From: Prosopocoilus inquinatus
Lineage: Eukaryota; Arthropoda; Insecta; Coleoptera; Lucanidae
Reading direction: 5' to 3'
Assembly: GCA_036172665.1 (NCBI GenBank)
Contig: CM069870.1
Location: 58,466,212 to 58,530,211 of the forward strand
DNA length: 64,000 bases
Position numbers and translations under genes: made by a program. Under the pieces are notes generated by a model. The model had not been told where the DNA came from. It worked only from the letters and a program-made list of their open reading frames with translations, and made no database searches. Below are positions 46,322-58,359 of this stretch, piece by piece (position 1 is the first letter of the stretch; each line of letters opens with the position of its first letter).

Positions 46322-46443
46322 GTTACACACTGGGGAGTCCAAGTCCGGGGCCGCAAACTGCCCGGATTTTATACAACAACCGGGACAGATCTTCGCTTCC
46401 TACCACGGTTGGACATGTGCACGCCGGTATACCGATCATGTAA
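46322..46443 (+). CDS. Candidate terminal exon of an unseen host gene
   Basis: Follows a strong acceptor (TTTTTTTTCAG at 46311-46321) and stands out by higher GC in AT-rich DNA. In the frame entered after one base of a split codon it reads YTLGSPSPGPQTARILYNNR and on to AGIPIM-stop (39 aa). It looks like a hydrophilic C-terminal tail. I do not recognise the protein. Two other frames are also open for a while, so the frame is not certain. An AATAAA at 46832 could serve as a poly(A) signal. The upstream exon was not found. The acceptor phase equals that of the exon at 57750. Confidence 0.4.
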
Positions 46444-46850
46444 ATCCTGCACATTTTGTAAATACACCCCTGCCTTGAACACCCTCGCTCCACTTTATCT
46501 CGCTTTGAAGGTGATGCATCGGCGACCGCACAAAGCCGAAACTTCGGCCGACAGCGTTTCACCATTACACGTTTCCGACGAAAAAAAACGCGACTTTGCG
46601 CCGGATATCGCCCTTGCATTACCTTCGCGAAGATGGAGGCCATATATTTATAACGGGGAAGCTCAACCAGCCAGTAAATCCCCGGAGGGCATATAAACGT
46701 CGGGGGCGCCTTAACAAGATGTCGAACTCAACCTGGAATGCAAAATTACCACCGTTTATCAAACACTTTACAGGCTCAAAGTTCCAGTTGAGCTTGAACA
46801 ATACGCACTTAAATGTTTTACGACCTGTAAAGAATAAATCTTCTGAAATG
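46444..46850 (+). other. GC-rich stretch after the exon candidate (possible 3' UTR)
   Basis: CpG-rich through about 46720 with no supported splice donor. A 130-codon frame crosses the exon and this stretch but starts inside the polypyrimidine tract, so it is judged incidental. Confidence 0.3.
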
Positions 46851-48539
46851 TTTTGTTTTCTGCGCCCTCACTAAAGAATTTGTGTTCGACTTTAAGTGCA
46901 AATTTAAACTAAACGTTCTCACTTCATATTATTTATCATAACACGTGCCTTTAGTAATTAAAATAATAGAAACAGGCGAAAGAATGAAATGTTCCTTCGC
47001 AGGAAAAGAGAGAAGTATGAAAGTATCGCATTCAATTAGGAAAGAGCATTCTAAGTCGGCTATCATCATAAAAATCTGGGGATTTGGGGATTTGGATCGT
47101 AAAAGTTGGATTAGTCGACGTTCAGGATATAAAAATGGTTTCAGCCATCACTCATGATAATCCAAGTTGAAGTTTAAAATTGGAAGGACTGCTGTATTCC
47201 CATGGAAAATAAAATTGAGGTTGATGGCATTTTAGAAAATTACTTAGAAATTCTACTCATCTCTGAAAGGAAAATATTGAATAGAGCAGTGTCTTTTACC
47301 TGTTCGTTTTATAAACTCGTCGCGTCGTTAAATTAAAAGCGAAATACAAGACGGCGCAGAATTGTAAACGGGTCCAACGTGCCTCGAAAAAAATCCCCCC
47401 GATGGTAATTTCCGTCGCTCATTATCGTCCCTTGCATCTCGAAAAGTGTCGCGTCGTCCGCGTGTGTCGCTTCGAACGCGTCATCATTATTTATGCGCCC
47501 CCTTGCTTACCCAACGATATTTTGCCCGATGAAAAATTCACAAGTTAATCTTCGCAGGAAATTTGCGTGCGAACGACGTGTATTTGACGACGCATTTCAA
47601 ATGAGACGGGTAGTTCCTCATACTCGACGACAAACAATACACTCACTGTAAAGAAGTTCAAGGACGGAAGAATTACTTGACCTCAGTCTTACTTGACAAA
47701 ATATTCTTTTATGACTTAAACTGAGCAATAAAGGAGTTACCATTAGAGGAAAACCAGAAAAACTATGTTCGAATGACGTTACGCAGAAGCAAAGCAGGAT
47801 TTGGAAAGACGTTTTTCAAAGGTACGGAATTGAGAGAAAAATTTCTAAAGTTACAGAAAGTGAAGTTTACGAGACTGGATTGATTAGAGAATGAAACAAT
47901 AAAGCGAGTACAAATCAAGAAATGCTATCGAGCAATAGCTTGCCAATTGCCAGCGAACCTGTTGAGGGTCCAAAAGTTGACCTAATGATTGGAAATATCC
48001 CAGTTACGAAGAAACCGGTGGAAAGATTGATGTTGAGAATATGTATATGGTATACGCCAACAGAAATCAACATTTTTACCAGAATTTTGGGTGAGCGACC
48101 CAATTTACAATACATTTGAAATCATTAGTTCCAACTGAACTATCGTGAAATATTATATATGAAGAAAAAAGCTTAACGCCGAAGGAAGGAGATTAAAATA
48201 TTATACAACTTCTTATTTGTATTTACAGCGCACACGGCAGTGACACTATTGACACACTTTCGAGTCACATTTTCTTTGAATTACTTTCTCAAGAGTGAAC
48301 ATCGAACAACAGTTTCCCAAACGTGGTGAAACTGTTGCATAAGCAAACAGTTGGCAATCTGTCGACAAAACTTTTCTTGACAGAGGTCGGGGAATCTTCA
48401 AAAGTCATCGGCACCAAAAATACGCACGGGATGTATTGGATTCGCCTGATTCTTGCCAGACGCTTACGAGCTAAACGTCTATTCTGTTTTCCAATCAACG
48501 CAGAGGGAACCGCCTTCCGGAATTTCTTTCTCTGCGCCT
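46851..48539. other. Gene-free stretch with a CpG-rich block
   Basis: About 47330-47600 is CpG-rich (GTCGCGTCGTCC, CGTCATCATTATTTATGCGC) in an AT-rich setting but lacks a convincing frame; it may be regulatory. The rest is unremarkable. Confidence 0.3.
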
Positions 48540-48785
48540 ATTGTCTCCTTCCATCCATTTCTCTCCTCTTCTCTTCCTACCTCCCCACTCCTCTTCCTTC
48601 CTCTTCGCTTCTTCCTCTTCTCTCCTCTTCGTTCCTCTTGTTTTCCTCGTCCTCTTCTCATCCTCATCCATGCCCACATTGTTTTGCTGTCTCCCTACTC
48701 CGCCTTTATCCTCTCCTCTTCAGTACATCTTTTCATCGTGTACTCTTCTCTCCTCTCCTCTCTCCTCATTTGTTAAGCGCATTTC
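48540..48785. repeat. CTCTTCC-rich pyrimidine tract
   Basis: About 245 bp almost entirely C and T on the plus strand, built from TCTCCTCT and CTTCCTC words. It yields long open frames on both strands that I treat as composition artefacts. Confidence 0.85.
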
Positions 48786-48879
48786 GTCTTTTGCCTTCTT
48801 CACCATGACTGCTCGCAGCATCTGCTTTGCGGTATGCCACTTTCTATTATTATCGTGACTGTTATCTTTGTTTATTTAC

Positions 48880-49340
48880 TTTATTTCCCACTGCTCGCCT
48901 CACTTCATTCCATTTCAGGCATATAAAGACTGTGTGTTCAGCCGTATCCGTTGCTTTTTGACAATACCAGCAAATTACAGAATTAAGTTTCCCCATATCG
49001 GCCAGATACTTCCTGAAGACGCCATGCCCGGAGAGCGCCTGCGTAACATAGTTGGACTTCCCCCTTTCCGAAACACCAAGCCTCCACGTTTTTTATGAAG
49101 ACCTTAGCCCATCCTTCGTACTATTCCCATCTGTTTTGCCAAGTGGCAGAAAGCTGACTAAGGCCCTCACTGAGTATCCCTCATCATACATTTTCTTTCT
49201 TTCCCTGATATGTAGGATAATAGGGGATATTTTTTCAATCACTAGGATTGTCGCTTTACACCTCCCAATTCGTATCAATACGGAAAACTTAAAGATAGTG
49301 GTAAGGGAAACAGACGGGTTGCCAAAGATCAACACCATTT
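48880..49340 (-). pseudogene. 3' end of an R1/I-type LINE
   Basis: Minus strand near 49045..48925: SGHGVFRKYLADMGK, then CWYC..(8)..EHTVFIC, the C-terminal zinc-knuckle of R1/I-type RT proteins. Upstream (49338..49230) IGRCKATILVIEKISPIILH and ERKKMYDEGYS match the region just before it. Frameshifted near 49095. Confidence 0.78.
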
Positions 49341-49379
49341 GACTTTGAAATTATAAACAGAAACTGAAAATACAGAAAA

Positions 49380-49910
49380 GTTATATAAGTGGGGTTAGTT
49401 ACGAATGAAAAAAGTCTGGTGGAGAAGTAAATGCAAGGAAGAATAGCAAAGAATATCAAATGTACTATCTACATTAAAAAAAAAAACGTATCTAAAAGAG
49501 CAAGAAAAAGAGAATATTAGATACAGTTATGGTGCCAGACTTTTGGTAGTAAGCAGTAAAGCAAAGAAGAAAATATAAGCACGAGAACGGGAAATATATG
49601 TGGAAGAAAGAAAATCAAAGAAATATGAGGAAGATTTTATTTACACACGGGTAATCAGATCCCAACGATTCACCGTTCCAGGTCGTGTGTGCTGGTTGGA
49701 AGAAGAAAGAATGACTGAAGTTTAAGAGGAGCCAAGATTCTTGGAAAATACTCCTAGAACAAAGCACCAATTGTACAATAGAGGCAATTAGTATAAAAGA
49801 TTTACACGCCATGCAAGTCAAGAATTGGAAAATACTGACAGAGGCAAAAATAAACACAGGAAGATGTGTAATCAAAACGTACATAAGCCTTAAAACATGT
49901 GATTTAAAAC
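49380..49910 (+). pseudogene. Possible decayed LINE fragment
   Basis: Purine-rich plus strand with a VWWRSKCKEE-like block near 49408, reminiscent of the LINE segment between endonuclease and RT. Full of stops; weak evidence. Confidence 0.3.
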
Positions 49911-52900
49911 AAAAGAAAATGTTACAAAATTGAAATTATCAAAATTAAAGATAAGTAAAGATTTTATTGTCTACAATTTGATTATGAAACGGAGACAGTG
50001 TGCATTATTTTTGTGGTATATTTGAGAATCTTCACGTCGTGTATACAGATTGTATTATTTACCTCTGGTTGTGGTTATACACGAAAAGCAATAAGGATAG
50101 AAGATAATCTTACCCCACCAACAGCAAACAAATGCTATTATTAAGGATTTAATTCATTTGATAAGAAGACACAATGTGTGCTCTCTCACTATTATTGCTA
50201 AAATGGATAAGAATATAAAACATGTAACACGATCTATATTTATACGTTTTACTTTTAGACAAGAGGGAGTCGCAGGAGCGTTCATAGAAATTACATTGTA
50301 TTACAAGTATTTTTAGAAATTAAAGCCAAAAATGTTTACTGTGTAAATATAATGCATAAAAAGCTATTACAAAGACATAATTACAAAGCTTCACTCGTAA
50401 AATTGCATGTTCTTCTATTCAAGGTAAAACTTGTAATTTTAAGGATCTATAAATTTATTCAATGAAGAATTAATTTTTTATAACAAACAGCATTTTATTT
50501 TAATTTTTATATGTACAACGTTACGTTAAAAAACCACTAACTACCCGTGCCGGATGCCACAAATGCGTTTTCTAAAAGGACAAATATCAAGAAGTCACAG
50601 TTAAATACGGCTAAACACAACCGGAAGTCAGAAATTCAACGATGGACGACGGCTAGAAGTTAAACAGCTATACACAGTTAAAAAACGAACGCGTTAATTG
50701 CTTTTTAATAAAAATAAAATTTGCCAATGCACCGCAAATAAGGTTAAATAACACGAATTTCCATATGGAATTCCCTCTATTATCTATCGTTTGCATACGT
50801 TCCTTGTCCTAAGAGATTTGATCTGTAACGCAAGCAAACGTCGCGTCAGTCAATCCATACCAAACCCGCGTCAATAACCGCACCTGTGAAATGCAACCAA
50901 ACGATTTTTGTCTAAAATACGCGTGTTGAATTTTGCATAAATCCAAAAACTAAGTCAGGATACGATCTCTCAAACATGACTTTTATATTATATTTCTAAA
51001 CAGAATTAGGACAGCCCATTAATACTTAAATAATTGCAGTCAGTATTCTTCTTTCTCTAGATTCAATTATTTATTGTTTTTTTTTTATATTTGTATGGTT
51101 TTGTTTCATTGTTTACGTTCCGAATAACACTTCAAAATAGCCGTTTAAAATTTGCAAAACTAACTGAAGTTATACAGGTATAAAGGTACAAAGAATTAGA
51201 TATCGCCAATTTTTTATTTCTAAATGAAGAAATAAATGAAATATTGTAAAATTCCTTGTAAACATTTTTGCTACTTATTTTTAATTTAATGATTTTATAC
51301 TGCTACTTCAGGGAACTCTTTTACGATACAACTAAATCCTGTGCGCAGAAAAATCGGAGATAAAAGGATACAAACTTCTATGTGAGGAAAAATCGGCGTT
51401 AAAAGGAATATAAAGAGAAGGTAATGCCTTACCCTTACAAGAAATAAAGTCAGCCAACTGTCTCATCTTGTATACGAGTATGACAACTAAATTAACAGAG
51501 TTGCGGCCGGCCTTCACTAACAGAGGTACTACACAAAAAAAACAATAACAAAAAAAGTTAATTAAAGCAAAATTTGCTGACACGACGTGATGGAACCTTT
51601 CTGTTCTACGAACACATACAATAATTTACGTGAGCAAGTGATATATGCCCCGGTTAATGCATATGACGTTTACGTAATTTATCGGCGTTGAAATTATTAC
51701 CGTACGTAAAATAGTGTTTTCCGAATTTTATTCCGCAAATTGCGACCATATTTTACAACGTTTAATGCAGAGTATGACAAAAATGACATATAAGAAACAG
51801 GAATAAAACTTAACGACGCTTCTTTAAGTTTAAGTCTAATAAAAGTAATCTTAACTGATTCACTTCTTGCAGTAACTAAAGCATCTGTTTACCTGATTAT
51901 ATTCAAAATAGGTTAATCTAATTTTTAATTTAATAACAAATGATCAATCAACCACTTGACGGCTGAAATTAAAATTTCGAATTCGGTTTGCTTTCATACC
52001 CCCAACCCTCCCCAACAAAAAAAAGCACACATTCGATATGAATACCTTTGTCAGTCAAATATGCCAGTGGATTCCAGTCATGAATAACGCATGCCGTGTA
52101 TGTACGGAGTAATATTAAAAGGATGTCATAAACATTTTTTCGCAATTTGGATCAAAGCCAGCTGAACCTGATGGCGATAGTGGCGGAATACAAGAACGCG
52201 CGTGTGTAATTTGGTTACTCCTGAAATAAACGTTCAAATACTGACTCATCGTAATTTGTTTGGTTAAGGATCTAAAATTATGTAAATTATGGTAAACGTT
52301 TACGGAATGCTTTTAGTTTAACAGTCAGGAAACAAACAAAATTATTGGCTGAAGCGAGAACCTCAAAATTGTTATTATTCAGTTAATTACGTGTGTTTGG
52401 TTACTTCGAGTCGACCCGTCATTTTATGGAATTATCCAGATGCATTATCTTAATTTGAACCATCAAAAGACAATCCAATTTATTCTTAAATATAAAGGTT
52501 GTTGTTGTTATACAATGAGAACATAGATAATACAACAGACAGAAAATAACATAGACATTAAAACAGATATGTACGCTCAGTCTTTTGGATAGACGTTTCC
52601 GTTCGCCCTTCATAAACGTCCATCTACAAATATCTGCGCTATTTGTTATCTCTGTATTTCTAGGACATATGATATCAGTTCAAGTCAACAACCGGTATAT
52701 GCCTAGAACATCCAAAAACCTTTGCAGGTTAATTACTTTCCTTTATTGATTGAATTTTTTTTAAAGTAATTACGGTTTGTTTTGGATGGTATTTAATTAT
52801 TCAAACAATCTTTACAAAAAAAATTCTATATTCAATATTAGTTGTTTTTCAGATTTCATTATGCTGAACATTTCCACGTCGTCGCGTCGTTTCATTGATT

Positions 52901-53167
52901 GTAAAACGTTTGTCAGTCTGTCAGTCTATTAGCATTAATTGGTTTGTTTTAATTAACTCCTTTTTAATAAACTATTTATTTAAATTTCAAAAATCACAAA
53001 CGTATTTAAATTATCTACTTATCTGCTTAGGTAGCAACTCGCAAGTTTATTAACTAAACTTAAAAAGAAAATAAAAAAATGTTTTCCCTTTGTATTTAAT
53101 ATCGCACTTTGTGAATTTGTTAAATTAATTTAAGCCTGGAATATACAGCAAACATATATTTAAATCT
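49911..53167. other. Gene-free AT-rich stretch
   Basis: No exon, RNA gene or clear mobile element recognised. Somewhat GC-richer patches at 50800-50900 and 52130-52200 have no supported frame. Confidence 0.3.
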
Positions 53168-53480
53168 AATAATCTTGCTCTTGCTTAATTCCAGCATTTA
53201 GGTTTTTTTTTTTATTTCTTAAGTATATGTCCTTCTGTTTCTGTTCGTTTTGTCTCTATAAATACAAAACATCCCTCTGAATGTAATTACATAATTAGTC
53301 ATTTGAGACTTGATTAGTAAAGGTATTTTTTTAATTCAAATAATCTTGCTCGACTCGAGCAATTATGTTTTTATTATTTCTTTTAAGTGTACGTACTTCT
53401 GCTTCCGCTCGTTTTGTATCTCTAAACACAAAGTAGTCCTCTGAATTTAATTAGTAATTTAAGACTTGATGAGCAGCGTT
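53168..53480 (+). repeat. Two-copy tandem duplication, about 170 bp
   Basis: TAATCTTGCTC, a CTTCTG..TCTGTTCGTTTTGT block, CCTCTGAATGTAATTA and GAGACTTGAT recur in order at 53168-53320 and 53338-53480 with about 20% divergence. Confidence 0.65.
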
Positions 53481-55608
53481 TCTTATAACAATAAAATGTG
53501 TTATTCTGGAAGTTTGTAACTTGAGTGAAATTAACGGTCTGTCCTGAGATAACCGTCTTTGATTTCAACTGAGAAAACAACTTTCGGTTATTTATGTAGC
53601 GGATGGAGTTCAAATGCACCAAGTCGTTTCAGTGAAATGATTTGGGATTTATTCATCGTTAAAAAACGATTTTGTCTTGCTGTTTTTTTAATAAATCTCC
53701 AAGGATAAAAAGTCAAGGATATAAAACACATAATAAATATTAATTTTTTTAAGTTAGTTTTGTAGCACATTTGGATTTATGTGTAAATAATCGTTATCTA
53801 TATTCGGTAATATATTACCGTTAGTATCGATAACTAATTGTGAGTGTTCTTCTAAATTTGTTACGGAAAAATGTGGTCTTAAAAAAATAATGTCTTCAAA
53901 CCTGGTTACAAAAAAAAACGCAACATGTTTATATACTTAGGCTAATGATTAAATAAGCAGCCATAAATAATAGAATAAATAAATTAGATAAAATAAACAA
54001 CGAATGCAGATGTAAGTATTGAATTTTATATGCGAGATAAAATGTACGATTCTAATTAAGCGACTTATCCACTACTACCATGTGCCTAGATGAGGAAAGA
54101 GTATTTTTCTTGAGGAAGCTGTTATCGTATCAAAACGTCGGTAATTTTATACGATTTTAAAAGCTGTTCGACGAATTATTAAAATTTACATAGTATAAGG
54201 CAACACATTGTACTGGAAATATCGTACTTCAGTTGAGACAATGTTACCAACTGTCGTGTTTTACTGACCTTCCAAAAGTACGCTGATCTATACGTTGTAT
54301 GTACGTATGCAACGGAATTCCGATACGTAATTCAAACTGTTTATGTCCTTGATTGTAGGATTTTCGCCAAAGAAAACAGGAGAACGAAAGGCGGGGTAAA
54401 GAAAAGAAGAAGTGAATTTCTCTGTTAGAAAAAAAAAAAATCAGGTGTAAGCGTGGGTCATGCTGGCATCAAAATCTAATTACCTTTTGTTTTAACACAA
54501 ACGGGTTATCCGCTCGGTATAATTTGCTTTCAGCAAGTCGAACGTCCCTCAGGGCATCGAAGGATTCAGTAACACTGTATTTATTTAAAATTCCGCATCA
54601 AAATTATGTAACAATTCTCGAGATCACACACACAAGATCTCCTTGTAAAATGCAAAGTAACGCTTTACGTGAGGATGCTGGGTGCCAGACACGAGTAACA
54701 AACATCCCAAAAATGGCGATCAATCAAAACACAGAAATAGATAGCGTAATCACTTAGAACCAATGAAAGCCTTGATATAAAACGGGAAGCAATGTTACCA
54801 CTTTACAACAGCAAATCTGTACCATACGTTGTTGCTGAAAGTAATCAAGAATTTATATGTAACATCCTTTATATATTTTTTTTATTTCCATCGTCTTTAT
54901 AAAATGATATTTTTATTTTACAGATTAATTTTGTTGTTTATGGTATCCAACAAAACGATAAATTACGGGTCCAGACCTTTAATATTTTACGGGCTGGTCT
55001 AAAAGACCTGTAAAATATTACAGGCTTGTAGAAAAGCAGATTGCCTGTTTACATCACCATTACTACGTCTAACTAGAAAGAACGCCTTCGATAAAAACAC
55101 GTTTTCATAAAAAAATTAAAGTAAATTAAAAATAGCTATGTGAAGGTGAAAATAAAAGGTTTGTACGCGACACATTTTGCAACTAGTCTTTACTAGGCTC
55201 ATTGGATTATGGGGCTCACTTCTGCGTCGCTTGCCAAACTTCCACCTTGCCCGTAAAGATTAATTTCCTAAGCTTAAATAACTAAATAACACGTAAATAA
55301 CTACTGCTAATTTCTTGTAATTTGTTTTAATAATTTACACTCGTAGATTCTTAATCTTTTTTTTGTATATAAGGGCATCTACTGTTACAAGTAAATTTGG
55401 TTAACAAATATTTTTGTGAACTTTCAAGGAAGAAAGAAACTATAATGCATTTAGCGTGATAAATTCCTGGACCAAGGAACTCAAAGAGTCAGTTAATTTT
55501 TTTCACCAGAGAATTTATTTTCCACAACTAAATATAAAACTTTTAAAGTTTAACTTAAACTTTAACTTAAGTTAACTTAAACGCGTTTTAATTTTAAACA
55601 TTTCAAAA
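53481..55608. other. Gene-free stretch
   Basis: AT-rich. A small hairpin built on TAATATTTTACGGG/CCTGTAAAATATTA lies at about 54978-55022. Nothing else recognised. Confidence 0.3.
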
Positions 55609-55830
55609 TTGCTGCGCTTTTTGCAAACTCAAATGCCAAAGCCGTTGGTAGCAACTCAAACAATCGTTCGGTTCGGTCCACCGTCCACCCCATTCAACGT
55701 AACGCAGAAGTTTTCATCGCGGTGTTCCCAGTCACCCGGACTGGCAGAGAAACCCTCGATCCCCAGAGATCAATCTAACTCTAATCTAAATGAAATAAAG
55801 ATGTATATTTTTGTAATCAAATTGTTTTAA
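55609..55830 (+). other. GC-rich island with short open frames
   Basis: About 55620-55770 is near 50% GC and ends in AATAAA (55794). Two frames are open (one reading PKPLVATQTIVRFGPPSTPF, another VGSNSNNRSVRSTVHPIQRN). There is no good acceptor upstream. Could be a terminal exon or an old repeat; function not assigned. Confidence 0.22.
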
Positions 55831-55989
55831 AAGCTCTATCTACGCCCCTATAAATTGGTAGTCTCCTCATGACGTGGTCAAGGCCATTTGTGACCTGGTG
55901 GAGTCTCGCGTGACATGATGAAGGCGAAAAAAGGTTACTACCGTGACCGTTGTCAAAAATCGTACTTCTTTGTGATGAGATAAAACTTG

Positions 55990-56560
55990 AATCTTTCCTT
56001 ACTATTTGCTTTTTTCAGTCAGCACATACAGCCTTCCATAATGTCTTCACAGATGGCATTCTCGTGATATAAAAAAAACCCATAATCTGAAAGAAATTTT
56101 GCGTAATTTTTTTCTAAGCTGTGTCCACCATTACACTTCGGAAACTAAAGAACAGTCCAAATAATGGACGCCTAAGGGTTTTCCACCACCAAGAAAGGTA
56201 AAAAAAAACTGTCTTGTCGACAGGAAAGCTTATGACAACTGTGTTTTGAGATTCTCATCAGATTGTCTTCGTTGTCTACTTAAGAGGAAAGAAAAACATA
56301 CATGGCGAGTATCGGGCCAATTTGTTAAAACAATAATTGAGCGACAAAGTCAAAAAGAAACGATCTCTTTCGAAATTCAAGAATTGGGATTCGAATTAAT
56401 GCTTCATTTGTGTTATCCGCCAGATTTGTGCATTTTGAGCATTCGGATTCATCGACCTGCAGTGAGGGCATTGCTAATTTGAAAACCATTGGAATAAGGG
56501 TGTTGAACGAACAGGAAATTATACTGAAAAATAAAGTGTTTATCGAAGGTTAAGCATTCC
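55990..56560 (+). pseudogene. Mariner remnant
   Basis: Near 56225-56290 the translated plus strand resembles the mariner block FWDSHQIVFVDYLRGK, and near 56385-56440 ELGFELMLHLCYPPDL resembles the region before the third catalytic Asp. Frameshifts; ends not found. Confidence 0.7.
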
Positions 56561-56974
56561 AGATAATCAAAGATGAAAGATGAATAGGAGGGAAAATATG
56601 CAACTTGAGGATGAGGGTTGCAACATGTAAGAGGAAACAAAGAGAAAAGATGAAGAAACGAATAAAAAATGAGAAAGACTCTTGGACTTATTTTAAGTAT
56701 TTTAAGTAAACGAAAAGAAAATCTCCTAAAACATTTAGGATATACATGAGTGCTTATTGACTATATGCGTGTTTTATGACTTGCAAAAGAGCCAATAAAA
56801 TGACTTGCAGAAAAGTACTCAGCTTAACTTAACATTAATAAAGATTGACGATTGCTTCTAATCAATTATTAGCATTTTTGAACGTATTTATAATAATTTT
56901 CCCAAAAAAATCTCTATAAAAATTTACCTGAATTTTCAAACAAGTAAAGTGATTTATTTTTCGAAATTATCTGC

Positions 56975-57567
56975 ATACACAGAGGGTGCTGCATTTTCAA
57001 ATAAAAAATAGGAAATCCCATGTTAATTTAAAGGTGCTCGAATATTGGCTTCCCTAATTATTTTACAGCAAAATTTCATGGAAGATTTTTTGAGGTACTC
57101 TTCAAGATGAAACTGTCTGTTAAGTTTGAAAATTTTTCATACGCCGATTTTTAAGATATTTAAAAAAGATTCTGTAACCATATCCAATTCATATCAAACC
57201 TGACCAAACTATCAGCACAGCCTTGATCATTGACAGTGAAAACTGAACAGATAATTAATAAATCTAGTTTATTTTTGAAAGAGATTGATAGAAAACCCTT
57301 TTCCAGTAATTTATTTTAAAATTTACCGATGAAGGCCGTGCTGTTAATTTGGTATAAATCGATTTTCCACACTGAGCTTCTTTAAATATCTTAAAACTCA
57401 GCGAGTGAAAAATTCTCAAACTTCACACACAGATTCATCTTAGAGAGAACTTTAAGAAATCTAAATGGAATTTTGCTGTAAAATAATTAGGGAAGCCAAT
57501 ACTCGAGCACCTTTAAATTAACGCGGGATATCCTATGTTGCGTTTCAAAACGCAGCACCCTGTATAT
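56975..57567. mobile_element. 593-bp element, palindromic over most of its length
   Basis: Ends ATACACAGAGGGTGCTGC and ATATACAGGGTGCTGC. The arms stay alignable for about 250 bp, with AATTTAAAGGTGCTCGA and TTGGCTTCCCTAATTATTTT on both sides. No coding capacity. Confidence 0.78.
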
Positions 57568-57749
57568 GTTTGCTTCTTATTACGCTTTCAAAGCTAAGTA
57601 TTTGATTTGGGTTTAGTGTACATAATAGAATCTTTTATTTTTAGGGGAACTAGACAGTTTTAAAAGCTTTACCCACAAAACGTCCCCCCTGCTTTGCTGA
57701 AAAATGAATTGTGAAAACTAGAATCACTGCTTAGACATGTTTGTTTCAG

Positions 57750-57872
57750 AGTGGGAACCGGGCCACGGGGGATACTCTCACGGCATGGAGGTGGAAGTCC
57801 GGGAGGAGGCCCGCCCAGGATCGGACTCCACCGCCCTTCTGGTCAACAACACTCCTGCTTATCCTGTAGCAG
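57750..57872 (+). CDS. Candidate internal exon of an unseen host gene
   Basis: 123 nt between TTTGTTTCAG and GCAG|GTAAAT, about 62% GC in AT-rich DNA. The frame starting after a split codon reads WEPGHGGYSHGMEVEVREEA and ends NNTPAYPVAG, with strong G/C third-position use. The acceptor requires one base from the upstream exon; the donor leaves one base. I do not recognise the protein. It may be an alternative to, or downstream of, the exon candidate at 46322, which has the same acceptor phase. A second frame is also open. Confidence 0.55.
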
Positions 57873-58359
57873 GTAAATCAAACATATTACTCGAAGCGTA
57901 CTCATTTCGGTGTTAGGGTTTTCGCGCGCAAACAAAATCTCAAAGTAATTTTAAACTCCCCCACTCCGAGCTAGAAATAGGAAAAGTTTCCGGGGAATGC
58001 CCCAGCTAATATTCTTCCGACGAAAGTGCGAGCTTCAAAGCGCTCCACCGCGACTCGGACCCGATTCGGCTGATTGGGTTGGTTGGAGAGCGACCAGTTC
58101 GCTTCCGTTAATCTTGAATTGAGGTGGAGAGGTTGATGAATCGCATGTCGAACGCTTGATGAATATATCACGGATCGGTAACAAATTGAATGTGCTTCGT
58201 TTCCATTATGTGGAAATTAATTGGCATATAAGATTCGTGGAGAGAACAGAGAATCAAACTCCAGGTTAGAATTCTTAAGAAAATATCTACAGTCAGGATG
58301 ATTTCTGTTAAAAAAAAATTTCAACTATGTTAATTCGTATTAAATGGAATTAAACGTTA
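57873..58359. other. Likely intron after the exon candidate
   Basis: GC-richer until about 58150 (GCGACTCGGACCCGATTCGG), then AT-rich. No further exon recognised. Confidence 0.3.

Noticed and set aside
46304..46696. 130-codon plus-strand frame
   Set aside because: Begins within the polypyrimidine tract of an acceptor; a different frame of the same region looks more like an exon end.
48323..48858. Several overlapping 100-160-codon frames on both strands
   Set aside because: They arise from the C/T-rich low-complexity tract and have no start context, domain or splice support.
54070..54170. Possible hammerhead-like TTGAGGAAGC...AAAACGTC
   Set aside because: The core is wrong (TTGAGGA, AAAA for GAAA) and no closing stem I is seen.
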